Source: Erwinia sp. SLM-02 (GTDB lineage Bacteria; Pseudomonadota; Gammaproteobacteria; Enterobacterales; Enterobacteriaceae). Taken from it: a stretch of 64,000 bases of DNA. The stretch lies in contig NZ_JAQISN010000001.1 in the NCBI RefSeq assembly GCF_037450285.1, positions 992,001-1,056,000 on the forward strand. Reading direction: 5' to 3'. The notes beneath the pieces were generated by a model, which saw only the letters and a list, made by a program, of their open reading frames with translations, was not told the origin of the DNA and did not search any database. Shown piece after piece: positions 26,741-38,200 of this stretch (position 1 is the first letter of the stretch; every line of letters begins with the position of its first letter). The position numbers were made by a program, and so were the translations under genes.

Positions 26741-27177
26741 TCCGATTTCTCCTGAGATTCAATGAGTAATTAGAAAAACCGTTTCCATTCAGTTAATGAT
26801 ATTTACTTGGACGGAATAACCCGAACGCCCATGAGCGCGCGGTTTTATGTCAAAAATAAACAGCTGAACGTCCGCCTTTGGCACTTAGCTGCCATAAGAC
26901 ACTCAAGCCACTCACAGGATCTTCCTGTCTCGTGATGAAAGGTGTCTTTTAAGCTTTGCGTTGACAGAAACGGCGATGAGATTACCACCCGCAATTATTA
27001 ACGTGTGTTTACTAAGCGTCTGCTTACGGGGTGATCGGCTAACGCTGATAGTCCCGTCCTTTATGCAACAGTGAAACGCGGCGAGAAGGGCGACTGGCGA
27101 GAAGTGTGAAAATCCTTTACTCTTATCGGCCTCAAAGCGGGTTGGAAATCCCTGCAAATTCAGTGGCGTAATCCAAA
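26741..27177. other. Intergenic region, no gene accepted
   Basis: About 440 bp between the small accessory genes and the ClpP-like gene. A 101-codon minus-strand frame (26912-27217) crosses it, but it has no ribosome-binding site, overlaps the ClpP-like gene start and does not look like a protein. No tRNA or strong terminator seen. Confidence 0.4.
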
Positions 27178-27834
27178 ATGTACAAGTTTTTTGCTTCGTT
27201 GTTGTTTTTATTCTCATTCAATTCCTTTGCCTTAACCCTGAGTAACTGGGAATTCCAGAAGCCGGGATCGTTTTGCCCACTAATGGGCTACGGTATGTGC
27301 CTGATGGATGTGTACGAAGGTGACATCGTGAAGGGCGATGCGGATAGGATAGCGATCCGGATCGAAAAGCTGGCGAAAATAGACCCCTCTACGCGAACCG
27401 GCATGATCCAGATCCAGTCCAACGGCGGCGATGTGGAAGAGGCGATGCGCATCGGCCGACTGCTGCGGAAAAACAAAATTCAGGTGCTGGTGCCGATGAA
27501 TGCGCACTGCTATTCCTCCTGCGTGCTGCTGCTGGCGGGCGGCGTGGGCCGCTTTGCGGCGGGAGAAATCGGCATTCACTCCTTTTACAGCCTGAGTTCA
27601 CAAAAGCCCGGTGCGGACTACGATCGGGAAGAACAGCTCTATGCGGATACCGAAAAGTCGATCAGAGCCTATCTGAGTGAAATGCGCGTGCCGGGCTACC
27701 TGATGGATGCGATGCTGCAGGTACCGTCCTCCAGACTGGAAATTCTCGATCTGGAAAAGCTAAAAGAATATGGCCTGTTTGGCATCGATCCGGTCTTTAA
27801 TCAGTATTTAAAAGCCAATAACCTGATCAATTAA
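27178..27834 (+). CDS. Secreted ClpP/SDH-type serine hydrolase-like protein
   Basis: 218 residues with a signal peptide (MYKFFASLLFLFSFNSFA). The body resembles the ClpP/crotonase-type periplasmic proteases annotated as COG3904: IQSNGGDVEEAMRIGRLLRKN (GG(D) loop, about 82-102), a putative nucleophile Ser in NAHCYSSCVLLLAGG flanked by two Cys that may form a disulfide, and His in IGIHSFYS. It probably acts in the periplasm on small proteins or peptides; the substrate is unknown. The ATG is used as given, with no strong ribosome-binding site. Confidence 0.75.
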   Translation: MYKFFASLLFLFSFNSFALTLSNWEFQKPGSFCPLMGYGMCLMDVYEGDIVKGDADRIAIRIEKLAKIDPSTRTGMIQIQSNGGDVEEAMRIGRLLRKNKIQVLVPMNAHCYSSCVLLLAGGVGRFAAGEIGIHSFYSLSSQKPGADYDREEQLYADTEKSIRAYLSEMRVPGYLMDAMLQVPSSRLEILDLEKLKEYGLFGIDPVFNQYLKANNLIN

Positions 27835-27874
27835 CTTGAACGCCGGGCTGATATTCTCCCCGGCCATAAGATAA

Positions 27875-27900
27875 AAAGCAGATGCCGAAACATCTGCTTT
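27875..27900. terminator. Bidirectional terminator
   Basis: AAAGCAGATG and CATCTGCTTT form a 10-bp stem between converging genes; the minus strand has a T-run (GCTTTTTAT), so it ends the old yellow enzyme gene best. Confidence 0.8.
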
Positions 27901-27906
27901 GATTGC

Positions 27907-29007
27907 TCACGAATCTTTTTTGAAAGTCCCCTTAACCCCGTGTGGCTCCGAACGCAGATACTGTGGCGGCACGCTGACCTGGCCTCTGAGCGCGGCGGCG
28001 GCGTGCCACGGCCAGCGCGGGTTATAAAGAATGCCGCGCGCCAGCGCCACCAGATCGGCATCGCCATCGGTCAGGGCGGCTTCGGCCTGATGCGGATCGG
28101 TGATCAGTCCCACGCCAATCACCGGAATGCCGACCTGCTGACGGATGTCGCGTGCGAAGGGCAGCTGATAGCCATCCCGCACGACGATCGCCTGCGCGGT
28201 GGAGAGGCCGCCGCTGGAAATATGCAGATAGTCACAGCTCAGCGTTTCCAGTTCGCGGCTGAACACAATGGATTGCTCCACATCCCAGCCGCCGGCCACC
28301 CAGTCGGTGGCCGACAGCCGTGCGCCCACCGCCACGGATTCCGGTACGGCATCCCGCACCGCGCGAAACACCTCCAGCGGAAAGCGCAGGCGATTCTCCA
28401 ACGATCCGCCGTACTCATCCTCGCGCTGGTTGCTGAGCGGCGAGAGGAACTGGTGCAGCAGATAGCCGTGCGCCGCATGTATCTCAATCAGCTCGAAGCC
28501 CAGCCTGACCGCCCGCTCGGCGCTGTCGACAAACGCCTGCTTCAGCGCCGTAAGCTCATCTTTGCTTAACGCATGCGGAGGTACATCGCCTTCGGCAAAG
28601 CGGGCCGCCGACGGTGCCACGGTTTGCCATCCTCCCTGTTCCTCAGCCAGCTGATGTCCCCCATCCCACGGCGCGGCGCAGGAGGCTTTACGCCCGGCGT
28701 GGCCCAGCTGGATGCCGAGGCGGATCGGCGAATACGCGCGGATATCGCGCACGACCTCCGCCAGCGCCGCCTCGGTTGAATCATCCCACAGCCCTAAATC
28801 GGCGGGAGAGATGCGGCCTGCGGGTTCAACGGCGGTGGCCTCGACGATCAGCAATCCGGCACCGGAAAGGGCTAAATGCCCAAGATGAATGCGGTGCCAG
28901 GCGGTGGCGTGGCCGTTATCGGCAGAATACTGACACATCGGCGCAATCACGATGCGGTTGTCCAGCGCCAGCTGGCCGATATGAACGGGGCTGAAAAGTT
29001 GACTCAT
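27907..29007 (-). CDS. Old yellow enzyme, NADPH dehydrogenase (NamA/YqjM-like)
   Basis: 366 residues, an FMN TIM-barrel enoate reductase. FMN and substrate features of the YqjM (class III) type are seen: NRIVIAPMCQYSA with the flavin-tuning Cys, QLGHAGRKAS, the IHAAHGYLLHQFLSPLSNQREDEYGGSLENR block with the HxAH substrate pair, and VALARGILYNPRWPWHAA near the C-terminus. It reduces activated C=C bonds (enones, nitro compounds) with NADPH. The ATG at 29007 has GGAGA upstream and matches the family start; the frame is open further to 29112. Confidence 0.93.
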   Translation of the reverse strand: MSQLFSPVHIGQLALDNRIVIAPMCQYSADNGHATAWHRIHLGHLALSGAGLLIVEATAVEPAGRISPADLGLWDDSTEAALAEVVRDIRAYSPIRLGIQLGHAGRKASCAAPWDGGHQLAEEQGGWQTVAPSAARFAEGDVPPHALSKDELTALKQAFVDSAERAVRLGFELIEIHAAHGYLLHQFLSPLSNQREDEYGGSLENRLRFPLEVFRAVRDAVPESVAVGARLSATDWVAGGWDVEQSIVFSRELETLSCDYLHISSGGLSTAQAIVVRDGYQLPFARDIRQQVGIPVIGVGLITDPHQAEAALTDGDADLVALARGILYNPRWPWHAAAALRGQVSVPPQYLRSEPHGVKGTFKKDS

Positions 29008-29546
29008 AACATTCTCCGTTGCAAAAGTTAAAATATATGCTGCTCTGCGCAATGCTGCATTCCACAGCATAGCCGTTTCAGCCCGGCACCTCTTGGCGTC
29101 CTCAGGCATCATACCCGGGGCCTAATTCCGGCCCGGCGCGCCGCCCTGACCAGCGGTATCCACGGCGCGGATCTCGGGCAGGGGCACGGTGACCCGTTTA
29201 ACGCCAGGTGCGGGCGCGATTTGACAAAGTTTAGTGCAGCACGGGCCTGGCATACTCATCAATATGGCCTGTTACGGCATCCTTACAGGCTGAAATTCGC
29301 CAGGGATATTTTTGTGGTCGATACGATTCAGCGCGGAAGAATTAATCCGTTAAGCGACCGTATTAATGATTAGGTAATTCTGTCTAATAGCGGTAATTAA
29401 TTAAGGGGTATATCTCATCGTACCACTTCATGCGGTAAATAAATCCTGATGCTAAATTATTGAATTATTTCCTCGTATTTAATTCTTATTTTTACCCTTA
29501 TAAACAGTGCCACTAAAATAAATGAATTAAGGATTAAGTTGCAAAG

Positions 29547-29562
29547 TGTGATCTGGATCACG
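29547..29562. promoter_or_regulatory. CRP-like site upstream of the siderophore receptor
   Basis: TGTGA, TCTGGA, TCACG: near-consensus CRP pair, about 450 bp before the receptor start. Confidence 0.5.
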
Positions 29563-29572
29563 TATAAAGAAT

Positions 29573-29591
29573 GCTAACGATTATTGTCGTT
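29573..29591. promoter_or_regulatory. Weak Fur-like site
   Basis: GCTAACGATTATTGTCGTT agrees with the 19-bp Fur box at 11 positions. Suggestive only; iron repression is expected from the gene content and not shown by this site. Confidence 0.3.
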
Positions 29592-30009
29592 GTTTTGTCA
29601 ATTTTGGTAATGATATAACAAAAACCGCATAAGGGACCGTAAGGAAATCTCCCTTAAACATCAGGTTTTTGATCGTTTTTCCAGACTGCGACAGTTTTGT
29701 TACAGCCTGCACTAAGAGATTCCTGGAAAAGATAACATAAGAATAATTTGTTATTTTAATGTAAAATTAGCCCCTGCAGAGCCTGTGGGCACAGTCCGTA
29801 AAAATAAGAATTTAAAACGGTTCGCGGCAACGATCGCGATCCGTGGGCTGGTATGTATAGAAAATTTTTTCGTGATTGAAATTACCCTGATGATGATGGG
29901 TTTATTATTGCAAGGCAGTTGGCAGCGCTATAAATATTATAATTTACACTGGAATGTACCGTGAGCAGATTCAGGTTTGTTAAAAGCCTTTACCTCATGG
30001 AGTATTACG

Positions 30010-32097
30010 ATGAGATTTCATCGCAAAACTATCTTTGTCGCATTAAGCGCCGCGTCATTTATGGCAACTGCGGCACCAACCGACAAAAAAACCGATAACG
30101 AAACTAAACCGGGCGAACTGCCTACGATTACCGTCACCGCGGAGAAAGTGGCTAAAGGCGAGCAGCAAACGCCAATCAGCATGAATACGCTGACGGATTT
30201 TGATATTGAGCGACGCAAAATCGACAATATCTATGACGTTTCGACCTACATACCCAACTTCTACATGACCAAAGCGGGCAACACGTCCGATGCGGGATTC
30301 TTCACCATTCGCGGCCTGACCCCGGGCATGGAAGGTGAGCAGGCCGTAGGCTTCTTCGTTGATGGCGTATACAGCGCGCTGTTTGACGCCGAGCTGCTGG
30401 ATGTTGATCGCGTGGAGGTGCTGCGCGGGCCGCAGGCCACGCTCTACGGGCGCAACACCGAAGCGGGCGTGCTCAACGTCATCACCAAAGATCCTGACAC
30501 CGTGCCGGAATACAAAGTCGGCGTTTCCTACGGCAGCTACAACCGCGCCCAGGCCGACGCGCTGGCGGGCGGCGCAATCGGCGACAGTGAAGACTGGTCA
30601 TACCGTACCGCGCTGAAATACGTTTACGGCGACGGCTACTTCAAGCGTGAATCCGACGGCGCGAAAGACGTTGACCGCATCCGCGATTTCTACGGCCGCG
30701 TGAAGCTGCGCTGGCAGCCGATGGACGGCAACTGGGACGTGATCTCCACCTTTGAGTCGCAGAACAAGCGCGACGGCAACTCGCCGTTCGTTAACTGGAA
30801 CGACATCAAAAGCGGCCGTAAGTATGTGAAATCCGATTACGCCGGCCAGGCCGACGTGGACGTGTGGAAAGCGCAGATGAAGGCGGTCTACTCGTGGGAT
30901 ACCATCGATTTCACCTCGATCAGCGCCTACAACCACGATAAAAAAATCGACAACGAGGACCTCGACTTCACCGACGTTGACGAAGCCAAACTGCTGATGG
31001 ATCGTGAAACGCGCTACTTCTCGCAGGAGTTCCGCCTGAACTCGACCGATCAGGGGCCGTTTAACTGGCTGCTGGGCACCTACTTCCTGCACCAGGACGA
31101 TAACAACACCATCGCCTATCGCTACAACTCCTACGACTACTTCCAGTCGGGCAACACGCAGATCAAAACCGACAACTACGCGGTGTTTGGTAATGCGGGC
31201 TACTACGTGCTGGATAACGTCGAACTGGTGGCCGGCGTGCGCTACGACTACGACAAAAAGCGTCTGCACTACACCTCAACCGGCAGCATGATGGGCTACC
31301 CGACCGGCGATGGCGAAGATAACAACGATCGTTCGTTCGATGCCTGGCTGCCGAAGGCCGGGGTGAACTGGTACGTCACGCCGGAAGCGATGCTGTACGC
31401 CAGCATCTCCAAAGGCTATAAGAGCGGCGGCTTTAACACCCTCGGCCCGAACATGGCCCGCTCCTACGACGCCGAACACACCACCAACTATGAAGTGGGC
31501 CTGAAATCCGACTGGTTTGATCACAGCGTTCGCTGGAACACCGCGCTGTTCTGGATCGATATGAAAAACCAGCAGACCGAAGTCACCTTCTACCCGGACT
31601 CCTACACCGCCAACAGCGGTAAGTCGGTCAGCCGTGGGGTGGAAACCGACCTGACCTGGCAGGTGACCGACGCGCTGCGCCTGGCGACCAACGCGGGCTA
31701 TACCGATGCCAAATTTAAAGACTTCCCGACCGAAGTTGATAACGGCACCGGCACCTACGTGTCCACCAACTACAAAGATAAGCGTCCGGCGAATGCGCCA
31801 GCCTATAACTACGGCTTCAGCGCGGACTACAACTTCGCCAACGGCTTCTTTGTGCGCACCGACTATAACGTCACCGGCAGCATCTACTTCGATAACGCCA
31901 ACACCAAGAAACAGTCGGCTTACGGCCTGCTTAACCTGTTCGCGGGTTACACCACCAACGAGTACGACATCACGGCCTACGTGAAAAACGTCACCAACGA
32001 AACCTACGTCACCCGCGCATTCAATATGAACGGCGACTGGTATGCCCGCGCAGGGGAACCGGTCAACTTCGGCGTCAGCGTTAACTATAAGTTCTGA
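30010..32097 (+). CDS. TonB-dependent siderophore receptor, FyuA-like
   Basis: 695 residues with a signal peptide (to about MATAAP). A TonB box-like ITVTAEK lies at about 39-45. The plug domain (about 55-180) has IRGLTPGMEGEQAVGFFVDGVYSALFDAELLDVDRVEVLRGPQATLYGRN and the barrel ends in the aromatic residue F of VNYKF. Many blocks resemble FyuA, the yersiniabactin receptor (for example VNWNDIKSGRK and ISKGYKSGGFN). It should import the ferric form of the metallophore made by the next operon. The ATG with GGAG 8 bases upstream is chosen over a TTG at 29977. A terminator separates it from the biosynthesis genes. Confidence 0.92.
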   Translation: MRFHRKTIFVALSAASFMATAAPTDKKTDNETKPGELPTITVTAEKVAKGEQQTPISMNTLTDFDIERRKIDNIYDVSTYIPNFYMTKAGNTSDAGFFTIRGLTPGMEGEQAVGFFVDGVYSALFDAELLDVDRVEVLRGPQATLYGRNTEAGVLNVITKDPDTVPEYKVGVSYGSYNRAQADALAGGAIGDSEDWSYRTALKYVYGDGYFKRESDGAKDVDRIRDFYGRVKLRWQPMDGNWDVISTFESQNKRDGNSPFVNWNDIKSGRKYVKSDYAGQADVDVWKAQMKAVYSWDTIDFTSISAYNHDKKIDNEDLDFTDVDEAKLLMDRETRYFSQEFRLNSTDQGPFNWLLGTYFLHQDDNNTIAYRYNSYDYFQSGNTQIKTDNYAVFGNAGYYVLDNVELVAGVRYDYDKKRLHYTSTGSMMGYPTGDGEDNNDRSFDAWLPKAGVNWYVTPEAMLYASISKGYKSGGFNTLGPNMARSYDAEHTTNYEVGLKSDWFDHSVRWNTALFWIDMKNQQTEVTFYPDSYTANSGKSVSRGVETDLTWQVTDALRLATNAGYTDAKFKDFPTEVDNGTGTYVSTNYKDKRPANAPAYNYGFSADYNFANGFFVRTDYNVTGSIYFDNANTKKQSAYGLLNLFAGYTTNEYDITAYVKNVTNETYVTRAFNMNGDWYARAGEPVNFGVSVNYKF

Positions 32098-32112
32098 TTT
32101 AAGCGGAACCTC

Positions 32113-32138
32113 AGGTGGCTGCGCGCAGCCACCTTTTC
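32113..32138 (+). terminator. Receptor gene terminator
   Basis: AGGTGGCTGCG and CGCAGCCACCT form an 11-bp perfect stem followed by TTTT, 16 bases after the receptor stop. It implies a separate promoter, or readthrough, for the NRPS operon that starts 80 bases later. Confidence 0.85.
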
Positions 32139-32219
32139 TGGCCGTTTTTTGCGGCCGGGATTTTACAGCAGGGCCATTTTTTATGTTACGTCCCCTGAGG
32201 GGGAATTAAGGGAGTTGGG

Positions 32220-35200
32220 ATGAACCGAACGTCTATTGCCAGTGGCTGGGTCAGAGAGAAGCTGTTGCAGCATGCGCAGCACAAGCCGGACAGTATCGCG
32301 TTGCGCTACCGGGACAAACAGGACACCGATGAATGGAGCTATCGTCGGTTAGTCAACACTGCCTTTGCCATGGCGCAGGAGATGGGCGACACGCTGAAGG
32401 TTAACCAGCGCGCCATCCTGCTGATGCCGGGCGATGCGAACTTTATTGCCAGCCTCAGCGCCTGCATTCTTAGCGGCGTTGCCGCCATTCCGGTCCATCT
32501 GACTAACGCCTTCCGCATTCACCGCAGCGCCGGGGTTATCGGCCACATTTTCGAAGAAAGCGCGCCGGAATACATCTTTACCTATCGCGCCATGGTTGAG
32601 GAGATTCAGTCGAAGGGCTGGCATCACCAGCGCAGGCTGATCGTCGTGGACGAGCTGCCGGACAGCCTGGCGTCAGGCGAACTGCCGGATGCCGCATCGC
32701 TTGAGCGGATCTACCATCCCGGCGGCCCGGTCTACCTGCAGTACTCTTCCGGCTCGACCGGGAAACCGAAGGCCGTCCTTAACTACGACGACAATATCCG
32801 CGCCCAGCAGCAGCTGCTGCTGGATCTGCACTGCCGCTGCCAGCCGGAAGTGATCACCGCCAACTGGCTGCCGTTCTATCACGATATGGGCATGCTCAGC
32901 GGCCTGATGATGCCGCTGCTTTCCGGCGGCTGCTGCAACTTTATGCCGCCGGCGCAGATGGTGGCTGACCCGCATCAATGGCTGAAGCTGATTGAAGAGT
33001 ACGGCGCGAACGCCGTGGCCGCGCCGGACTTCGTCTGGGCGCTGTGCAATGAGATGGTCAGCGATGAACAGGTTGCCGGGCTGGATCTGCGCTCGCTGAA
33101 GGTGGCCGCCAACGCCGCCGAACCGATCCGCGCCGATACCATGGCGCGCTTTACCGATCGCTTTGCCCCGGCAGGCTTTGAGCCGCAGGCGTTTACCCCG
33201 GCCTACGGCATGGCGGAGTCCACCCTCGCCATCACCTACAAACCGGCCAACACCGACTACGTGATCCAGCGCTTTAACGGCGTAGCGCTGGCGGCGGGCA
33301 GGGCGGAGCCGGACGTTCACGGCAGGCCGCTGGTCAGCTCCGGGCGCGTCGATCCGCAGTGGCAGCTGCGTATCGTTGATGCCGAAAGCCACAGGGCGCT
33401 GCCGGAAGGCCATATCGGCGAAGTCTGGGCCAGCGGCGCATCCAAAGCGCACGGCTACTGGAACAAGCCGCAGCTCAGCGCGGAAACCTTTGAAGCGACG
33501 GTGACCGGCGAGCCGGAAGGGCATCGCTATCTTCGCACCGGCGATCTGGCCTTCCTCTGGCAGGGTGAACTCTATATCTGCGGCCGCCTGAAGGACATCA
33601 TCATCGTGGCGGGCGAAAACCACATGCCTAACGATCTCGAACAGGCGATCGAAAAGCAGTGCGAAGAGATAAAAACCGGCGGCGTCTGCGCCTGTCAGGG
33701 CACCGACAGCGGCGAGATCCTGCTGATGCTGGAAGCGCGCCGCCATCAGAGCGAAGCGGTTTACACGACGCTCGCCCGTGCGGCCAGCGCGGTGGTGGCG
33801 GAACACTTTGGGCTGACGATTGGCCGCGTTATCGTGCTGTCGCAGAGCAAACTGAAGAAAACCTCCAGCGGTAAGATCCAGCGCCGCCAGATGATGAAGG
33901 AGTGGCAGGGCAACGAGCTTAGCCCGCTGTTTGTCTGGCAGAACGATCCGGCGGGCATGGCAACATCGGCGTATCAGGCTGAAAATCCCGAAGGCGGGAT
34001 GGCAGAGAAGGATCGCCTGTCCGCCGCGCAGCAAGGATTAGCTGAGCGCGCCAATGCCGCTAACGGATCTAACCGCGTTGATAGCGCGGCGGCTGCACTA
34101 TTAACCTCGTCATCAGCACCATCATCACCATCATTGTCAGCAGCATCCGCCGATCGCGACTTTGCTGCCAGCCACGATCTGAGCGATGATATCCTGCCGT
34201 GGCTGCACGACACACTCTGCCGCCTGCTGTCGGTCAGCGAACTTGACCCGACCCAGGGGATGCTGGACGCCGGGCTGAGCAGCCTGCAGGCGCTGCGCCT
34301 GTGCCGGCAGATCAATGAACAGTACGGCTGCCGCCTGGTGGTCACCGACCTGTTTGCCCATCCGACCCTGCTGCAGCTGAGCGGCTGGATCGCCAGCCAC
34401 ACCGCTGCGGAACAAACCGACGAACGGCCTGCGCAGCCGGTCAGCGACAGCGAGGTGGCGATCGTCGCCATCAGCTGCCGCCTGCCGGGGCAGCAGGATG
34501 ACGCATGGCAGGCGTATGCCGAATGGCTGTCTGCCGGAGAATCGGCGGTGCGTCAGGAGGCAAACGACCTGCGCCGCTTTGCGCTGCCGGTGGGGGCGCT
34601 GGCCGATATCGACGGCTTCGACGCCGCCTTCTTCGCCATCAGCCCGAAAGAGGCGCAGCTGCTCGACCCGCAGCAGCGCATGCTGCTGGAGCTGAGCTGG
34701 CACCTGTTTGAACAGGCGGGCTGGCGTCCCGAGAGCCTGAAAGCCTCCTCGCTGGGCGTCTGGATCGGCCAGAGCGGCAGCGAATTCGGCATGCAGCTGA
34801 TGCAGCAGAACGATCCCGACTACGCCAAAAGCTGGCTGGCGACCGGCATCAGCGCCAGCGCCAGCTCCGGCCGCCTGGCGAAATTCTACGGCACGCGCGG
34901 CCCGGCGCTGACGCTGGATACCGGCTGCTCCTCTTCGCTGGTGGCGCTGGACTGTGCGGTGCGCAGCCTGCGCGAGGGGCAGTGCAGCGCGGCGGTAGTC
35001 GGCGGGGTTAACCTGCTGCTGTCGTCGCAGGTGGAACGGGCGCTGACCAGTGCCGGCATGCTGTCGCCGAACGGCCGCTGCGCAACCTTCAGTGACGATG
35101 CCGACGGCTATGCGCGCGGCGAAGGTGCGGTGATGCTGCTGCTGAAACCGCACGCCCGGGCGCTGCGCGACGGCGACCCGGTGCTGGCGGTGATTGAGAG

Positions 35201-38200
35201 CACCGTCGTGGCGCAGGATGGTGAAAGCAGCAGCCTGACCGCCCCGAACCCGCAGGCGCAGAGCGCGATGATGCGCCAGCTGCTGGAGGGCGCGGGCTGC
35301 ACGCCGGAGGCGGTATCGCTGCTGGAAACCCACGGCACCGGCACTCCGCTTGGCGACCCGGTCGAACTGAGCGCCGTGGCGGCCGTGTACGGCGAACGCC
35401 AGCAGCCGCTGCCGCTGGGGGCCAGTAAAACCCAGCTCGGCCATCTGGAAGCGGCCTCCGGTCTTTACTCCGTACTGCGCGCCGTGGCCCAGCTGCAGCG
35501 CCAGCAGCACTTTGGGCATCCCCATTTTAATCAGGTCAATCCGCAGCTGGCGGAGGGCTGGCCGCGCTACCGATATCCGCAGCAGACGCAGGCTGCCAGC
35601 GTGGAGCGGGTGGCTGTTAACGCCTTCAGCTTTACCGGCACCATGGCTGCGGCGCTGATTAAGCGCGCGGAAACGGCGGGGCTGCCCACCTCCACGCGGT
35701 CCGTCAGCGGCGAGCTGCCGCTCAGCTGCCACAGTGAAACCGCCCTGCGCCAGACCGCCTCCGCGCTGGCCGCCTGCCTGGTGAATCACCCGGAGCAGGC
35801 TGCCGCGCTGCTGGATGCCTGGCGTGCGGGGCGCGAGCATCGCTTCCCGCTGCGCGCGCTGATCCGCTACCGGTCGCTGGATGAGTTAATCAGCCAGCTG
35901 AAACAGCCGGATATCGTCACCACCGAACGCCTCAGCCGCTACCGCCAGGCGGGTAACGCCGAACAGTGGCTGAGCGGCGGCCGCTTCGACTGGCGGCAGG
36001 GCAGCGGACCGGCGCATCCCGCCGCACTGGTGCTGCTGCCGCTCTATCCGTTTGACCGCCAGCGCCACTGGCCGCCGGGGCTGCGTTTTACCCCATCAGA
36101 ATCGGAAAAATCAGCCGGGACGGGCGGCATCACGGGTGAAGGCAGCGCCCGCATCGGGGAACCATCCTCACTGGGGCAGCCGGGCAGCGAGTTTGTTCGC
36201 GGCTGGGTCGCCGACACCCTTAACCTCAGTGCGGCGGATCTGAACGGCGAAGACGATCTGCTGACGCTGGGGCTGGACTCCCTGCAGATGCTGGATCTGG
36301 TGGATGAGGGGAAAAAGCGCGGCGTGACTTTGACGCTGGCGCAGCTGTTTGAAAAAACCACCCTTAACGCCTGGCTCCAGTGCTGGCAGCAGGCAGAAGG
36401 CCAGGCCGATGCCATCCCGCAGGCTGAGAAGGTCGCGGTACAGTGGGACGGTGGGGCGTTTACCCTGACGCCGGTGCAGCTGGCCTACTGGCGCGGACGG
36501 CAGGACGATCGCCAGCTGGGCGGCGTGGCCTGTCAGATCTATCTGGAGCTGGACTGCCCGCCGCTGGCCGATGAGCTTCTCAACGCCGCGCTGAACCAGC
36601 TGCATCAGCGCCACCACCTGCTGCGGATGCGCATCAACGCGCAGGAACAGGGGGTGATTGAAGCCTGGCGCCCGGTGAGCATTGAAAGCTATCACTGGCA
36701 GGATCTGACGGCAGACGACGGCGATCTTAAGCGTCGGGCGCTGCGGGAAAGTTTGTCCCACCGGGTGGCCGATCTCAGCCGGGAAAGCGGCTTCCATCTG
36801 GCAGCCAGCCACCGCCGCGAAGGCAGCCGCCTGCATATCAACATCGATATGGTGATCGCCGACGGCATGAGCGTACAGATCCTGCTGGCCGAGCTGAGCC
36901 GTGCCATTCACCAGCCGCAGACCGCATGGCCCGCGCTGGAATACAGCTTCCCGCAGTACCTGCTGGAACAGCAGCAGAACGATCTCAGCGCCAGCCGCGA
37001 CTACTGGCAGCAGCGCCTGGTTGCGGGGCTGCCGCAGGCACCGCAGCTGCCGCTGCAAAATCACGCTGAACCGGGTGCGCCGCGCTTCTGCCACCGCGAC
37101 TGGCAGCTGGACGCCGAACGCTGGAGCGGCCTGAAAGCGCTGGCGCGCGGTCAGGGCGTTACGCCGTCGATGCTGCTGGCGGGCTGCTATGCGGCCACGC
37201 TGCGCGGCTGGTCGGCGGCGGCGGATTTCAGCCTGAACCTCACTGTCTTCAACCGCCGTGGCGATCACCCGCAGCTGCCGGAGCTGGTGGCGGACTTTAC
37301 CACGCTGCTGCTGCTGGCCTGCGAAAGCCAGCCCGGCGACACCCTGCTGGGCGGGATCCGCCGGCTCAACCAGCGCTTTATGGCCGACTTCGATCGTGCC
37401 GACTACAGCGCGGTGGACGTGATGCGCGACGGCGCGCAGCTGCACGGCCGGCAGATGGAGATGCCGGTGGTGTTCACCAGCAATCTGGGGCGCGACCTGA
37501 TCGGCAGCAACACGCTCGGCGAGCTGCATTACTGGATCTCGCAGACCCCGCAGGTATGGATTGACTGCCAGGTGATGGAACATCAGGGCGCGCTGCTGCT
37601 GTGCTGGGACAGCGTCGATTCGCTGTTCCCGCCGGAGATGGTGGAGCAGATGTTCAGCTTTATGTGCCGGCTGATCGACGGTATCGCCAGCGACCCGCAG
37701 TGGCTGCATGCCCCGGTGGAGCACTACGCTGACAGCGCCACGCTGGCGCAGCGATGCCTGCCACAATCGTCTGCGAACCTCGCCGCGTTTCAGAAGTCCT
37801 CAGTATTACCGCATTCGTCGCAGTCTGTCAGTCAGGTCGGCTCCGTTTTATCAAGTCAGCTTCAGCCGACAGGGCAGCAGGATGCTTCTGCAAATCCTCA
37901 GCCCAATTCCTCAGCGCATCATACCGTGCCGCCGTTCAGCCCGCGCCTGCTGCATACGCCATTCTGGCACAGCGTGCAGCAGCAACCGCAGCAGCGGGCG
38001 CTGGTGGATGCTCAGGGCGAACTCAGCTACCGGCAGCTCGGGCATCTGGCCCGGGAACTGGCCTGGCGACTGCGTGAAGATGGCGTGCAGCCGGGCGACC
38101 GCGTGGCGATCCTGCTGCCGAAAGGCCGCCAGCAGATCGTCGCGGTGCTGGCCTGCCATGCGGTGGGTGCCGTTTACGTCCCGCTGGACGTGGCGCAGCC

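Larger units (their letters stand above)
29008..30009. other. Long intergenic region before the siderophore receptor
   Basis: About 1 kb. The part nearest the old yellow enzyme gene (29,100-29,260) is GC-rich and reads on the minus strand like the end of a lost protein (KRVTVPLPEIRAVD then stop), perhaps a gene remnant. From about 29,330 it is strongly AT-rich and must contain the receptor promoter. Candidate sites are a CRP pair at 29547-29562, a weak Fur-like site at 29573-29591, and an inverted ATAACA/TGTTAT pair (29732-29754). No full gene seen. Confidence 0.45.

Noticed and set aside
26912..27217. 101-codon minus-strand ORF
   Set aside because: It overlaps the start and signal peptide of the ClpP-like gene and has no ribosome-binding site.
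29731..29755. Fur box upstream of the receptor at the ATAACA/TGTTAT inverted pair
   Set aside because: Position-by-position agreement with the 19-bp Fur consensus is low; kept only as an inverted repeat.
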